Shown here: piece by piece, positions 1 through 7,490 of the stretch | Layout of the letters: each line of letters begins with the position of its first letter | Position numbering within the stretch: the stretch's first letter is position 1 | DNA from: Paenibacillus woosongensis | Lineage (GTDB): Bacteria; Bacillota; Bacilli; Paenibacillales; Paenibacillaceae | DNA: 64,000 nucleotides | NCBI RefSeq assembly: GCF_009725165.1 | Contig: NZ_WNZW01000004.1 | Location: 186,001-250,000, forward strand | Reading direction: 5' to 3' | The notes under the pieces: model-generated | What the model saw: the letters and a program-made list of their open reading frames with translations, nothing else | What the model was told of the DNA's origin: nothing | Database searches by the model: none | Made by a program: the position numbers and the translations under genes

Positions 1-1010
1 GCGATGGACGATATGAGATCCACGAGCTTGTTGATTTCCTGAGAGCTGTCAGCCAGCTGCTGAATCACCTCGTTCACATTGTTGACGGCAGAAGTAATCA
101 CGTGAATCTGGTTTGCCAGCAGATGAATCCTATCTTGCCCATAAATGACCTGCTTCGAGGTTGCCAGGGCACTCTCCGTAACAGTATTAGCGTTTTTGTT
201 AATATTTCCGACCTGATCCACCATGCTTCGAATGCTCTCGACTCCTAAGCCCAGCTTATTCGTCTGCTCGTAGGCCCCTATAGAGATCGATTCAATGGAC
301 GTTACGATTTCTTGGCTGGCCTTGGCCGACTGGCCGGCACCGGACAAGAGCTGGCTGACGGCCTTCAGCACTGACTCGCTGGAATTATTCATGTTTTGCA
401 GAACCTCATTCAAAGCTTGCTGCTGGGAAGCTACTTTATTCTCGTATTCACTAGTGTGTAATTGCTTAGAATAGACGAACCAGATCGTTGCTCCGCTCGT
501 AAGAATTAAATAGAGCGCATGAATAAGCAGCAGCGAGAACCTGTAATCGGACGTGCCGCAGAGCAGCTGCGGGAACCAGAAATAGCCGGCTAAATGCTGA
601 ACCGCGAATATGACGGTGCTGTAGATCAGTATTCTTATGTTTTCATAGTAAGCGATAATTGCGATCGTCATAAATATGGAAAAGTGGTACTCCACGAATC
701 CGTCGCCGCCAGCCATAATAGAGATGCTGCTGAATGTCAGCGTTGAGCTGATCATCCACGGCAAAACCGGGGAACTGGCGCTCTTCCTGTAAATGAGGAG
801 GCTTAATATCATTAGGACAATCGGGACAAAAAAGAGTAAATTTTGGAATATGGACAATCCCTGCGACAACTGGCCGATTCCGCTCATCGCTTTATGAATA
901 TCGAACAGAGATGTATATCTGTGCACGGCATGTGTTCCAACTGACAGCAGCAGCGAGATTCCGGATAAAATAAGCATGATTGAATTTTTTTGTAAATGTT
1001 TCAACTTCAT
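1..1010 (-). CDS. methyl-accepting chemotaxis protein, 3' end outside window
   Basis: The gene starts at an ATG at 1010 and runs leftward off the window edge, leaving about 336 residues. The first ~190 residues are hydrophobic with several predicted membrane helices and little extracytoplasmic sequence, unlike a classical receptor with a large periplasmic loop. After residue ~190 comes a long polar helical region with the heptad-rich character of an MCP signalling domain (for example SAVNNVNEVIQQLADSSQEI near the visible end). By family knowledge such proteins signal to CheA/CheW; the multi-helix sensor suggests a ligand sensed in or at the membrane. The conserved hairpin tip of the signalling domain would lie beyond the window. 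No other chemotaxis genes are nearby. The start is supported only by a weak purine-rich upstream stretch. Confidence 0.85.
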   Translation of the reverse strand, partial: MKLKHLQKNSIMLILSGISLLLSVGTHAVHRYTSLFDIHKAMSGIGQLSQGLSIFQNLLFFVPIVLMILSLLIYRKSASSPVLPWMISSTLTFSSISIMAGGDGFVEYHFSIFMTIAIIAYYENIRILIYSTVIFAVQHLAGYFWFPQLLCGTSDYRFSLLLIHALYLILTSGATIWFVYSKQLHTSEYENKVASQQQALNEVLQNMNNSSESVLKAVSQLLSGAGQSAKASQEIVTSIESISIGAYEQTNKLGLGVESIRSMVDQVGNINKNANTVTESALATSKQVIYGQDRIHLLANQIHVITSAVNNVNEVIQQLADSSQEINKLVDLISSI

Positions 1011-1255
1011 TTTTCTTTTCAGACCTGCCTTTATAAAAAAATATTTCGTTACAAATATGTGAAGCTATTCATAAACGCATCTTCCCCGCCGAAATTGTAT
1101 TCAAACCTTCGTAGGAAGGGTCGAGTACGGAGACTCGCTATTTTGGCATAATGTACATCATAAGTCGCTGAACTCACAGAAATCTCACAACATCACAACT
1201 CTTGCTATAGCAAATGTTACTTGGGTTTAAATCAGTCTGAGGTAGGTGGATGTCA

Positions 1256-2161
1256 ATGCTGAGAACAGTTATCGTAGAGGATGAATGGCTTGCTCTGAAT
1301 ATGATGAAAAGATACATAGAAGAGCATCCGAAATATGAGCTCATCGGGGCTTATTCCGATCCGGTCGAGGCGTTGAAGGACATTTCACGCTTGCAGGTTG
1401 ACGTTCTGTTTACCGATATTGGCATGCCGGGTATAAATGGATTGCAGTTGGCGAAACGGGCAAAGCAGGATTCTATGCAAATCGTGTTTACGACGGCACA
1501 CCGGGAATATGCGGCCGATGCCTTTCGCGTCGACGCGGTGGATTATATGCTGAAGCCGGTTACGCGCAGGGCAATCGACGAGATTGCCGTCAAATTGGAG
1601 CGTATAAAGCGGTTGCTCGCCATGGAAGCTTTGAATTTCAAAGCGCCTGTCATGAAGGTACAATGCTTCGGTTCGTTCCAAACGACTAATCAGGACGGGC
1701 AAATCGTGAAATGGCCAACGAAAAAAACGGAAGAAATGTTCGCTTATTTCATCGCGAATGAGGGGCAAATCGTGAACAAGTGGATCATCGCGGACAGGTT
1801 ATGGCCGGAGATGGACGGTTCGCGAGCGGTTCACAATGTGTACAATACGATCTACAGGCTGAAGAAGACAATTGAGGAGTTCTCCTTGCCATTATCGCTC
1901 AGAACCATGAATGAAGGTTATGTTCTTGAGGCAGACGTCGCGATCATTGTGGACTTATACGACTTCCGGGAATTATCGGAGCAGAAGGAATTGACGGCAG
2001 GTCAGCTTCAGCTCTTGCAAAATCTATATTCAGGTTATTTATTTCAGGATAAAGACTATCCTTGGTGCATCAATCTAAGGGAAAGCCTCGAAATGACATA
2101 TCTGACAAAACAGCAGCATATGTCCTTAACGCTGGAGCAGCCGGCATCACCTGAGCAATGA
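1256..2161 (+). CDS. response regulator, receiver domain plus winged-helix/BTAD-like output
   Basis: An open frame begins at ATG 1250 with a second ATG at 1256; the GAGGTAGG ribosome site at 1239-1246 fits 1256 better, giving MLRTVIVEDE. The N-terminal ~120 residues are a receiver domain: acidic pocket VEDE, phospho-acceptor Asp in LFTDIGMPG, Thr in VFTTAH, Lys in YMLKPV. The second half (MKVQCFGSFQ onward, with KWPTKKTEEMFAYF and NVYNTIYRLKK) resembles the winged helix plus bacterial transcriptional activation layout of SARP-like response regulators. It is therefore probably a DNA-binding regulator. No histidine kinase is adjacent, so the partner is unknown; the divergent chemoreceptor is only a neighbour. 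A terminator follows directly. Confidence 0.85.
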   Translation: MLRTVIVEDEWLALNMMKRYIEEHPKYELIGAYSDPVEALKDISRLQVDVLFTDIGMPGINGLQLAKRAKQDSMQIVFTTAHREYAADAFRVDAVDYMLKPVTRRAIDEIAVKLERIKRLLAMEALNFKAPVMKVQCFGSFQTTNQDGQIVKWPTKKTEEMFAYFIANEGQIVNKWIIADRLWPEMDGSRAVHNVYNTIYRLKKTIEEFSLPLSLRTMNEGYVLEADVAIIVDLYDFRELSEQKELTAGQLQLLQNLYSGYLFQDKDYPWCINLRESLEMTYLTKQQHMSLTLEQPASPEQ

Positions 2162-2183
2162 TGGCACTGAACCATATCCCTAT

Positions 2184-2209
2184 AAAGAACCCGAAGGGGT
2201 TCTTTTTTT
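2184..2209 (+). terminator. rho-independent terminator
   Basis: AAGAACCC pairs with GGGTTCTT around a GAAG-type loop and is followed by a T run. It closes the response regulator transcript. Confidence 0.85.
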
Positions 2210-2237
2210 GTTGTTTGAGTGAAGGGATTTTATTGTG

Positions 2238-2292
2238 TTGACAATGTATACAGATGATCATATAATCTTTAACGATAATGATAATCATTATC
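2238..2292 (+). promoter_or_regulatory. consensus sigma-A promoter with Fur box
   Basis: TTGACA at 2238-2243, a 17-base spacer and TATAAT at 2261-2266 form a perfect vegetative promoter. At 2274-2292, over the expected transcription start, lies GATAATGATAATCATTATC, identical to the classical 19-bp Fur consensus. Binding there would block initiation, so the downstream siderophore-binding gene should be repressed when iron is sufficient. Confidence 0.93.
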
Positions 2293-2318
2293 AATAAAAC
2301 GGAATCGGAGGAATTACT

Positions 2319-3311
2319 GTGCCTAATACATATCGAATTAACCATAAATTAAGGTCTTTTGTTGTCGTTGTTTTCATGCTAGCTGTTGTGTTGATATCGG
2401 GATGCGGCTCTGCCGGATCCGTAACTGATCAGAATAATGCTTCTACAGAAGACTCGGAAGTTCTCTCCCCTATTATGCGTACGGTCAAGGATGTGAGCGG
2501 CGATGTGGAAATTCCAGCTGCACCGAAAAAAATAGCCGTACTGCTGGATTATTATGCGGATCACATGCTGGAGCTCGGAATTAAGCCTCATGCCTCGACG
2601 ACATCGCTTGTCGATCATCAGTTCCTACCATATATAGCAGATCGAATGGAAGGAGTAATCCCTTTAGGCGCATCGGAATCTCCGAACCTGGAGGCGCTAT
2701 TGAAGGCTGAGCCCGACTTAATTCTCGCTTACGCCCCTTCGCATCAAGATATCGAAGACAGTTTGCGGAAAATAGCGCCCACTCTTATGCTTGACGGAGA
2801 ATTGATGAACGATTGGCGTCAGCTGCTCCTTGAACTGGGAAGAATCGTCGGGCAAGAGGAGCTAGCGCAGCAGAAGCTGAACGACTATTTGACTAAAGCT
2901 GAGAGTGCACAAGAGGAGCTCAACCGCAGGGCTGGCGAAGAAGTGTTCGTCGTTATGCGCGTGATGCCTAAGGAATTGAGAGTGTATGGCGTGGATGATA
3001 TCCGCATCGGCCGCATCATTCATCAAGAGCTTGGCTTAAACGGCTTGAAGCTGGCCGAGGGTAAAGCGATGCAGACGATTTCACTGGAAGAGCTGCCGAA
3101 TCTAAATCCGGATCATATTTTCCTGATGGAGAATGTCGAGGATACAGCCAAGAGCAGGTTAGATGAATTAAAGAGCTCGGCACTGTGGAAAAACATTAAA
3201 GCGGTTCAGAAAGATCAGGTTTACATCGTTGAACAGCAATTATGGAATCGCGGCATTGCGCCGATTGGTTCTACTCAAATCATTGACCAGGTTCTGGAAA
3301 TTGTGAAATAG
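2319..3311 (+). CDS. iron-siderophore ABC transporter substrate-binding lipoprotein
   Basis: Start is GTG 2319 with GGAGG at 2307-2311. A hydrophobic signal ends in the lipobox LISGC (Cys29), so the mature protein is lipid-anchored. The rest matches the helical-backbone FepB/FhuD-type family: RTVKDVSGDVEIPAAPKKIAV near the start, two lobes (NLEALLKAEPDLILAY; LEELPNLNPDHIFLM) and a typical end. Length of 330 aa is normal. It would capture a ferric siderophore and hand it to a membrane permease. No permease or ATPase genes follow, so it is an orphan binding protein served by a transporter elsewhere. The perfect Fur box upstream supports an iron role. The siderophore type cannot be told from sequence. 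Confidence 0.9.
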   Translation: MPNTYRINHKLRSFVVVVFMLAVVLISGCGSAGSVTDQNNASTEDSEVLSPIMRTVKDVSGDVEIPAAPKKIAVLLDYYADHMLELGIKPHASTTSLVDHQFLPYIADRMEGVIPLGASESPNLEALLKAEPDLILAYAPSHQDIEDSLRKIAPTLMLDGELMNDWRQLLLELGRIVGQEELAQQKLNDYLTKAESAQEELNRRAGEEVFVVMRVMPKELRVYGVDDIRIGRIIHQELGLNGLKLAEGKAMQTISLEELPNLNPDHIFLMENVEDTAKSRLDELKSSALWKNIKAVQKDQVYIVEQQLWNRGIAPIGSTQIIDQVLEIVK

Positions 3312-3354
3312 CGCGCATTTTTAAGCTGAGTTCCTGCTTGTCAAACTAGTCCGC

Positions 3355-3382
3355 ATAATCGGCCAAGTTCCCTCATAGACAT
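3355..3382 (+). promoter_or_regulatory. possible sigma-E (mother-cell) promoter before ydcC
   Basis: ATA at 3355-3357 (in GCATAATC) is followed after 16 bases by CATAGACAT at 3374-3382, close to the sporulation sigma-E pattern (ATA, ~16 bases, CATACA-T). It sits 43 bases before the start of a sporulation-type lipoprotein gene. Inference from motif only. Confidence 0.45.
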
Positions 3383-3424
3383 GTTATCAGTTTAGGAAAT
3401 CAATCTGCAGAGGGGATGATCTTC

Positions 3425-4522
3425 ATGCGACGGATCACTTGGGCGCTAGTCATTGTGATATGCTTGAGTGCGGTATTGGGCGGGTGCGGCAAGAAGGATG
3501 CTGACGGTGTCGTCAAGGATTTGGACAAAATCGTTACCAAGCTGGAGAGCTACCAGGGCTCGGGAACGATGACGCTTCATACGGGGGATAAACCCCAGGA
3601 GTACAAGGTTGAGGTGTGGTACCAGAATCCGTCTTTTTATCGGATTGCTCTAACGAATGCCCAGAAGGACATTACGCAGATCGTCCTTAAGAACGATCAG
3701 GGCGTTTACGTGTTGACGCCGAGCCTGAACAAGAGCTTCCGGTTCCAGAGCGATTGGCCGGAGAACCAAGGTCAAGTCTACTTGTATCAGACGCTTGTGC
3801 GCAGCATCCTAAGCGACAACACGCGCCAATTCGTAAGCGATAAGGACAGCTATGTGTTCGATGTGGCCGCAAACTATAATACTCATGCGCTTGTACGTCA
3901 AAAAATATGGCTGGACAAAGACGACTATGCGCCGAAGCAGGTGCAGGTCTCGGACGCCGAAGCGAAAGTCGTAGTCGAGGTCAAATTTGACAAATTTGAT
4001 TTCGGTGCGAAGTTTGATAATAAATCATTCGATATGCAGCATAATCTGGATACGGCTGGCCAACGCGCCAAAGGGACGCTGCTCGAAGTCGATGAGAATG
4101 GGATGCTTGTGGAGAACATGGACGCTTCCGAGACCGGAGCGAATGCAGCTGGGAGCGATAGTTCTGCCGCACCGGCGCTGAACGAGCCATTCGGGGTTAT
4201 TGTTCCGACATATTTGCCTGAAGGCGTAGTGTATAAAGATGACAAAGTCGTAGATGATAGTGATAGAAGCAGCGTATTGCTCCGATATGACGGTACATAT
4301 CAATTTACGGTAACCGAATCCCGTTCACCGGATCGCACGGTTTCGCTAGTTGCAGGAACAGTCGTTGATCTCGGCTTTACTGCCGGCCTGCTGACAGGGG
4401 ATGAGCTGCAGACATTAACCTGGACTGTGGATGGATTGGAATTCCGTATTACAAGCGACAATCTTCCAGTGAGCGAAATGGTAAAAATCGCCGCGTCTAT
4501 GGAGGAACAAACGGGTAAATAA
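3425..4522 (+). CDS. ydcC: YdcC-like sporulation lipoprotein (LolA-like fold)
   Basis: Start chosen at ATG 3425 because AGAGGGG at 3409-3415 lies 9 bases before it; the in-frame ATG at 3416 abuts the ribosome site. The protein has a signal with lipobox LGGC (Cys21), then an outer-membrane-lipoprotein-carrier-like beta domain (YQGSGTMTLHTGD, YRIALTNAQKDITQIVLKNDQGVY, FDFGAKFDNKSFDM) and a C-terminal part typical of DUF4367 (VTYLPEG-like region, TWTVDGLEF). Gene order with alr, ndoAI and ndoA matches B. subtilis ydcC, which is sporulation-linked. Likely exported and lipid-anchored. A possible sigma-E promoter precedes it. Molecular function is not established. Confidence 0.85.
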   Translation: MRRITWALVIVICLSAVLGGCGKKDADGVVKDLDKIVTKLESYQGSGTMTLHTGDKPQEYKVEVWYQNPSFYRIALTNAQKDITQIVLKNDQGVYVLTPSLNKSFRFQSDWPENQGQVYLYQTLVRSILSDNTRQFVSDKDSYVFDVAANYNTHALVRQKIWLDKDDYAPKQVQVSDAEAKVVVEVKFDKFDFGAKFDNKSFDMQHNLDTAGQRAKGTLLEVDENGMLVENMDASETGANAAGSDSSAAPALNEPFGVIVPTYLPEGVVYKDDKVVDDSDRSSVLLRYDGTYQFTVTESRSPDRTVSLVAGTVVDLGFTAGLLTGDELQTLTWTVDGLEFRITSDNLPVSEMVKIAASMEEQTGK

Positions 4523-4597
4523 GAAGAGGCTGGCGGACTTGCGGTACTTCAGATAGACTGTAGAAGCTATCGAACCCGTCAGTCTGTCTCTTCTTTT
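4522..4597 (+). terminator. probable terminator after ydcC
   Basis: AGAAGAG just after the stop codon pairs with CTCTTCT at the end of the region, with further pairing inside, followed by TTTTTAT. The loop is long, so the assignment is moderate. Confidence 0.5.
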
Positions 4598-4663
4598 TAT
4601 TTGGATAAAACAGGATTATGGGTTAAAATGACTTCATATGCACAATATGGTTTATTCTGTATA

Positions 4664-4693
4664 ATTGACAGCCGCCTTCTAGAACATTACGAT
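4664..4693 (+). promoter_or_regulatory. possible alr promoter
   Basis: TTGACA at 4664-4669 and TACGAT at 4688-4693 are separated by 18 bases and lie 54 bases before the chosen alr start. A TATAAT at 4660-4665 overlaps the first element and has no clear -35 partner. Confidence 0.4.
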
Positions 4694-4746
4694 TAGTGTA
4701 TTGTTTGATGATGGATTTTCACTCATTAGAGAAGGTGACCTACAAA

Positions 4747-5931
4747 GTGCAAGTGAAGTATCGACCTACCCGTGCAGAAATCGATTTGGACGCGCTTTAT
4801 GCCAACTATACTGCTTTACGGAGAAGAATACCGGCGGACATGAAGCTGTTGGCGTGCGTTAAAGCAAATGCATATGGACATGGAGCTGTGCCCATCGCCA
4901 AAGAACTTGAGCAATACGGTGCCGACTATCTTAGCGTAGCCTTCCTGGACGAGGCGCTGGAGCTGCGCCAAGCTGGTCTGACCATTCCTATTCTGGTTCT
5001 GGGCTATACCCCTCCGCACGGGATACGTACGGCATGGGAGAATGGGATTACGCTTACTTTGTTCAGCGGAGAGGTGCTTGACGAGATAAAGGCTATTGAT
5101 CCTGTTGAGTATCCCGGCAAACTGAAAGTTCATATCAAAATCGATTCTGGTATGGGGCGTCTCGGACTCCTGCCCGGGGATGAGGCGCTGGATTTCATCC
5201 GCCATGCAATGAGCTTGCCGCATTTGGAAGTGGAGGGCTTATTTACCCACTTTGCAACAGCGGATGAACAAGATAAGAGCTATACATTGGAACAGTACCG
5301 ACGTTTTCAGAATGTGGTTCATGCGCTGAAGCATTATGATTTGGATATCCCGATTATACATACAGGCAACAGCGCGGTTGCAATTGATTTACCGGAGATT
5401 TCGTGCCAGATGGTGCGAATCGGCATCGCATTGTATGGTCTCTACCCGTCCGATGAGGTTCATAAGGAGCAGGTTCCGCTTCATCCGGTTCTGTCTCTTA
5501 AGACGGAAACGGTTCAGGTGAAGACTTTGCCGCCGCATTCCTCCGTAAGCTACGGAGCGAAATATGTGACGGACCGGGAAGAGATTATTGCAACGCTGCC
5601 CATAGGCTATGCCGACGGATATTCACGGATGCTTAGCGGTAAAGCGCAAATGCTTATTCGCGGACGGCGCGTCCCTGTCGTGGGAACGATCTGCATGGAC
5701 CAATGTATGGTTTCGCTACAATCTTTAGCTGAAGAAGCTGAAGAAATCCAAGTCGGTGAGGAGGTTGTTCTCATCGGCCGGCAGTCCGGTGCAACGATTA
5801 CAGCGGACGAACTGGCCTCCATGCTCGGTACCATAAACTACGAGTTGATTTGTATGTTGGCTCATCGTGTGCCCCGTCTATACATAGGCACAAATAGACC
5901 ACAAATTTTGGTAAACCCGTTGTTTGCCTAA
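4747..5931 (+). CDS. alr: alanine racemase
   Basis: Start is GTG 4747 with AAGGTGA at 4732-4738; the open frame extends to 4696 but lacks a ribosome site there. The 394-residue product is a PLP enzyme interconverting L- and D-alanine for peptidoglycan. Seen: the PLP-binding lysine in CVKANAYGHG (Lys39), the barrel segments HIKIDSGMGRLG and GLFTHFATADE, GNSAVAI, the catalytic tyrosine region SVSYGAKY, and the C-terminal beta domain with LPIGYADGYSR and GTICMDQCMV. Length is standard. Position between ydcC and ndoAI matches B. subtilis alrA (dal). Confidence 0.97.
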   Translation: MQVKYRPTRAEIDLDALYANYTALRRRIPADMKLLACVKANAYGHGAVPIAKELEQYGADYLSVAFLDEALELRQAGLTIPILVLGYTPPHGIRTAWENGITLTLFSGEVLDEIKAIDPVEYPGKLKVHIKIDSGMGRLGLLPGDEALDFIRHAMSLPHLEVEGLFTHFATADEQDKSYTLEQYRRFQNVVHALKHYDLDIPIIHTGNSAVAIDLPEISCQMVRIGIALYGLYPSDEVHKEQVPLHPVLSLKTETVQVKTLPPHSSVSYGAKYVTDREEIIATLPIGYADGYSRMLSGKAQMLIRGRRVPVVGTICMDQCMVSLQSLAEEAEEIQVGEEVVLIGRQSGATITADELASMLGTINYELICMLAHRVPRLYIGTNRPQILVNPLFA

Positions 5932-6186
5932 TACAGGCAGACAAAAAACTACAAAACTCCCTTCCTAATGGAAGGATTTTATGCTAGGTCCATCGAATGA
6001 TATACATTATGATCGAAAAGATGGAAATGATCAGGTATGTACGCTCATGCCAATTTTGGTTATAATGAAATGCAGCATACTTGATATACACTTAGCATAT
6101 ATTCTTTTGTATAAATATCCTTGAATATTGCTATACTGAGTCACAAGGATCTGGGTCGACAAGGTTTTGGGGGTGGATGTTTAACG

Positions 6187-6468
6187 ATGGCCAATATGCA
6201 GAACACCAAAAGGATTATGATCAGCTTACCGGATCATCTGTTACAGGAAGTGGATGGAATCGTAGCTATGGAGAACTCCAATCGTAGTGAGCTTATTAGG
6301 CAAGCCATGAAACTGTATTTGAACGAACGGAAGAAACGCTTCATCCGGGAGTCTATGCAGCGCGGCTACATGGAAATGGCCAAAATTAACTTAACCATGG
6401 CCTCTGAAGCTTTCCACGCGGAGGAAGATGCAGACAGCACTCTGGACCGCCTAGTTAGCGGGGTGTGA
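6187..6468 (+). CDS. ndoAI: antitoxin EndoAI (ribbon-helix-helix, MazE role)
   Basis: Start is ATG 6187, 9 bases after GGGGGTGGA; the longer frame from 6121 (TTG) has no support. The 93-residue product begins with a CopG/ribbon-helix-helix DNA-binding fold (TKRIMISLPDHLLQEVDGIV, NRSELIRQAMKLYLNE) and ends with the toxin-binding tail (RGYMEMAKINL, LDRLVSGV) that closely resembles the B. subtilis antitoxin from memory. It neutralises the EndoA ribonuclease encoded 3 bases downstream and by family knowledge may repress its own operon. The preceding 255 bases hold only a weak hairpin near 5958-5980 and no convincing promoter. Confidence 0.93.
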   Translation: MANMQNTKRIMISLPDHLLQEVDGIVAMENSNRSELIRQAMKLYLNERKKRFIRESMQRGYMEMAKINLTMASEAFHAEEDADSTLDRLVSGV

Positions 6469-6471
6469 CCA

Positions 6472-6822
6472 TTGATTGTAAAGCGCGGCGACGTATTTTT
6501 TGCAGACCTTTCCCCTGTGGTCGGTTCTGAACAGGGCGGGGTAAGACCTGTGCTTATCATCCAGAACGATATCGGCAATCGATTCAGCCCTACGGTAATC
6601 GTTGCTGCCATTACCGCTCAAATTCAAAAAGCGAAGCTCCCGACTCATGTTGAGATTGAAGCGGCTACGCATGGATTCGACCGGGATTCCGTCATCTTGC
6701 TTGAACAGATACGAACGATTGACAAGCAAAGATTAACGGACAAAATTACCCACCTGGATGATGAGACGATGAAAAAGGTTAACGATTCGCTGCTTATTAG
6801 TCTGGGATTAATCGATTTTTGA
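6472..6822 (+). CDS. ndoA: endoribonuclease toxin EndoA (MazF family)
   Basis: Start is TTG 6472 with GGGGTG at 6460-6465 inside the antitoxin end, so the two genes are translationally linked. The 116-residue protein is the sequence-specific mRNA interferase of Bacilli (UACAU cleavage in B. subtilis EndoA, from family knowledge). Family features are complete: [59 protein letters not shown]. It looks nearly identical to the B. subtilis protein. A terminator follows, and the rsb-sigB operon that follows ndoA in B. subtilis is absent here. Confidence 0.97.
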   Translation: MIVKRGDVFFADLSPVVGSEQGGVRPVLIIQNDIGNRFSPTVIVAAITAQIQKAKLPTHVEIEAATHGFDRDSVILLEQIRTIDKQRLTDKITHLDDETMKKVNDSLLISLGLIDF

Positions 6823-6845
6823 TGAAAAAAGGGGAGAAATTTCCC

Positions 6846-6878
6846 AAGGCGCCCTGCCTCAAGGGCGTCTTTTTTTCA
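6846..6878 (+). terminator. terminator after ndoA
   Basis: GGCGCCCT pairs with AGGGCGTC (one G-T), followed by seven or more T residues. Confidence 0.85.
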
Positions 6879-6993
6879 TGGGGATGGTATGCTTCCATTT
6901 ATAGTTAGAATGAATTTTTTCGTTTTCGCATATCTTCATTGGCTGAATCTGGTATAATAATCATATCTACTTCTCTGAGGAGGACCGTTTTTA

Positions 6994-7356
6994 ATGGATT
7001 ATAATACTTCCGGGCAATACAACTATAATTATCCGCCCGCACCACCCCAGCCGCCTGCACCGCCTGCCGAGCAGAATACGAATGGAAAATCAGTTACGGC
7101 GCTGGTTTTGGGAATTTTGGCTATTGCTATTCCGTACATTGGATTCTTTTTAGGGATCGTAGCGATCATTATTGCGTCAATTTCCTTTAAGGAAATCAAG
7201 GTGACTCAGGAGAAAGGGCATGGCTTCTCCGTAGCTGGATTGGTATGCGGCATTATCGGAACAGTAATTTATGGCCTTATCATCCTGTTCTTTGTCATCG
7301 TAATTATCACTGCCGTATCTACACCGGATAACTATTGGAACTACTCGAACTTCTAA
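6994..7356 (+). CDS. DUF4190-type small membrane protein
   Basis: ATG 6994 is preceded by GAGGAGG. The 120-residue product has a cytoplasmic-looking Tyr/Asn/Pro-rich head (YPPAPPQPPAPP near residues 14-26), then two transmembrane helices (about residues 36-62 and 84-107) joined by a short loop with KEIKVTQEKGHGFSVAGLVCG. This two-helix core with the GxxxAIxG-like first helix and the conserved loop is the DUF4190 pattern as I know it. Function is unknown for the family. TATAAT at 6953-6958 could be its -10 element, though no good -35 is seen. It has its own terminator, so it is probably a single-gene unit. Confidence 0.75.
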   Translation: MDYNTSGQYNYNYPPAPPQPPAPPAEQNTNGKSVTALVLGILAIAIPYIGFFLGIVAIIIASISFKEIKVTQEKGHGFSVAGLVCGIIGTVIYGLIILFFVIVIITAVSTPDNYWNYSNF

Positions 7357-7370
7357 AATTCGACGATCGG

Positions 7371-7398
7371 ACACCGTACCTCGTGTACGGTGTTTTTT
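7371..7398 (+). terminator. rho-independent terminator
   Basis: ACACCGTAC and GTACGGTGT form a 9-bp stem with a 5-base loop followed by a T run. Confidence 0.92.
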
Positions 7399-7490
7399 GT
7401 TGTTCATTCACCACAAGCAGTGGTACCGACTGGCACTCGGCCATAAATTTTGTGATAATAGGAACAGTGCAATTTGAGGATGAAAGAGGG

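Noticed and set aside
1011-1249. Cyclic di-GMP riboswitch before the chemoreceptor
   Set aside because: Two small hairpins (CCTTC/GAAGG and CGAGT/ACTCG) are present, but the conserved core of known c-di-GMP riboswitches is not.
7335-7490. Extended N-terminus of Tex
   Set aside because: The extension overlaps the previous gene end and a strong terminator; a ribosome site supports 7491.
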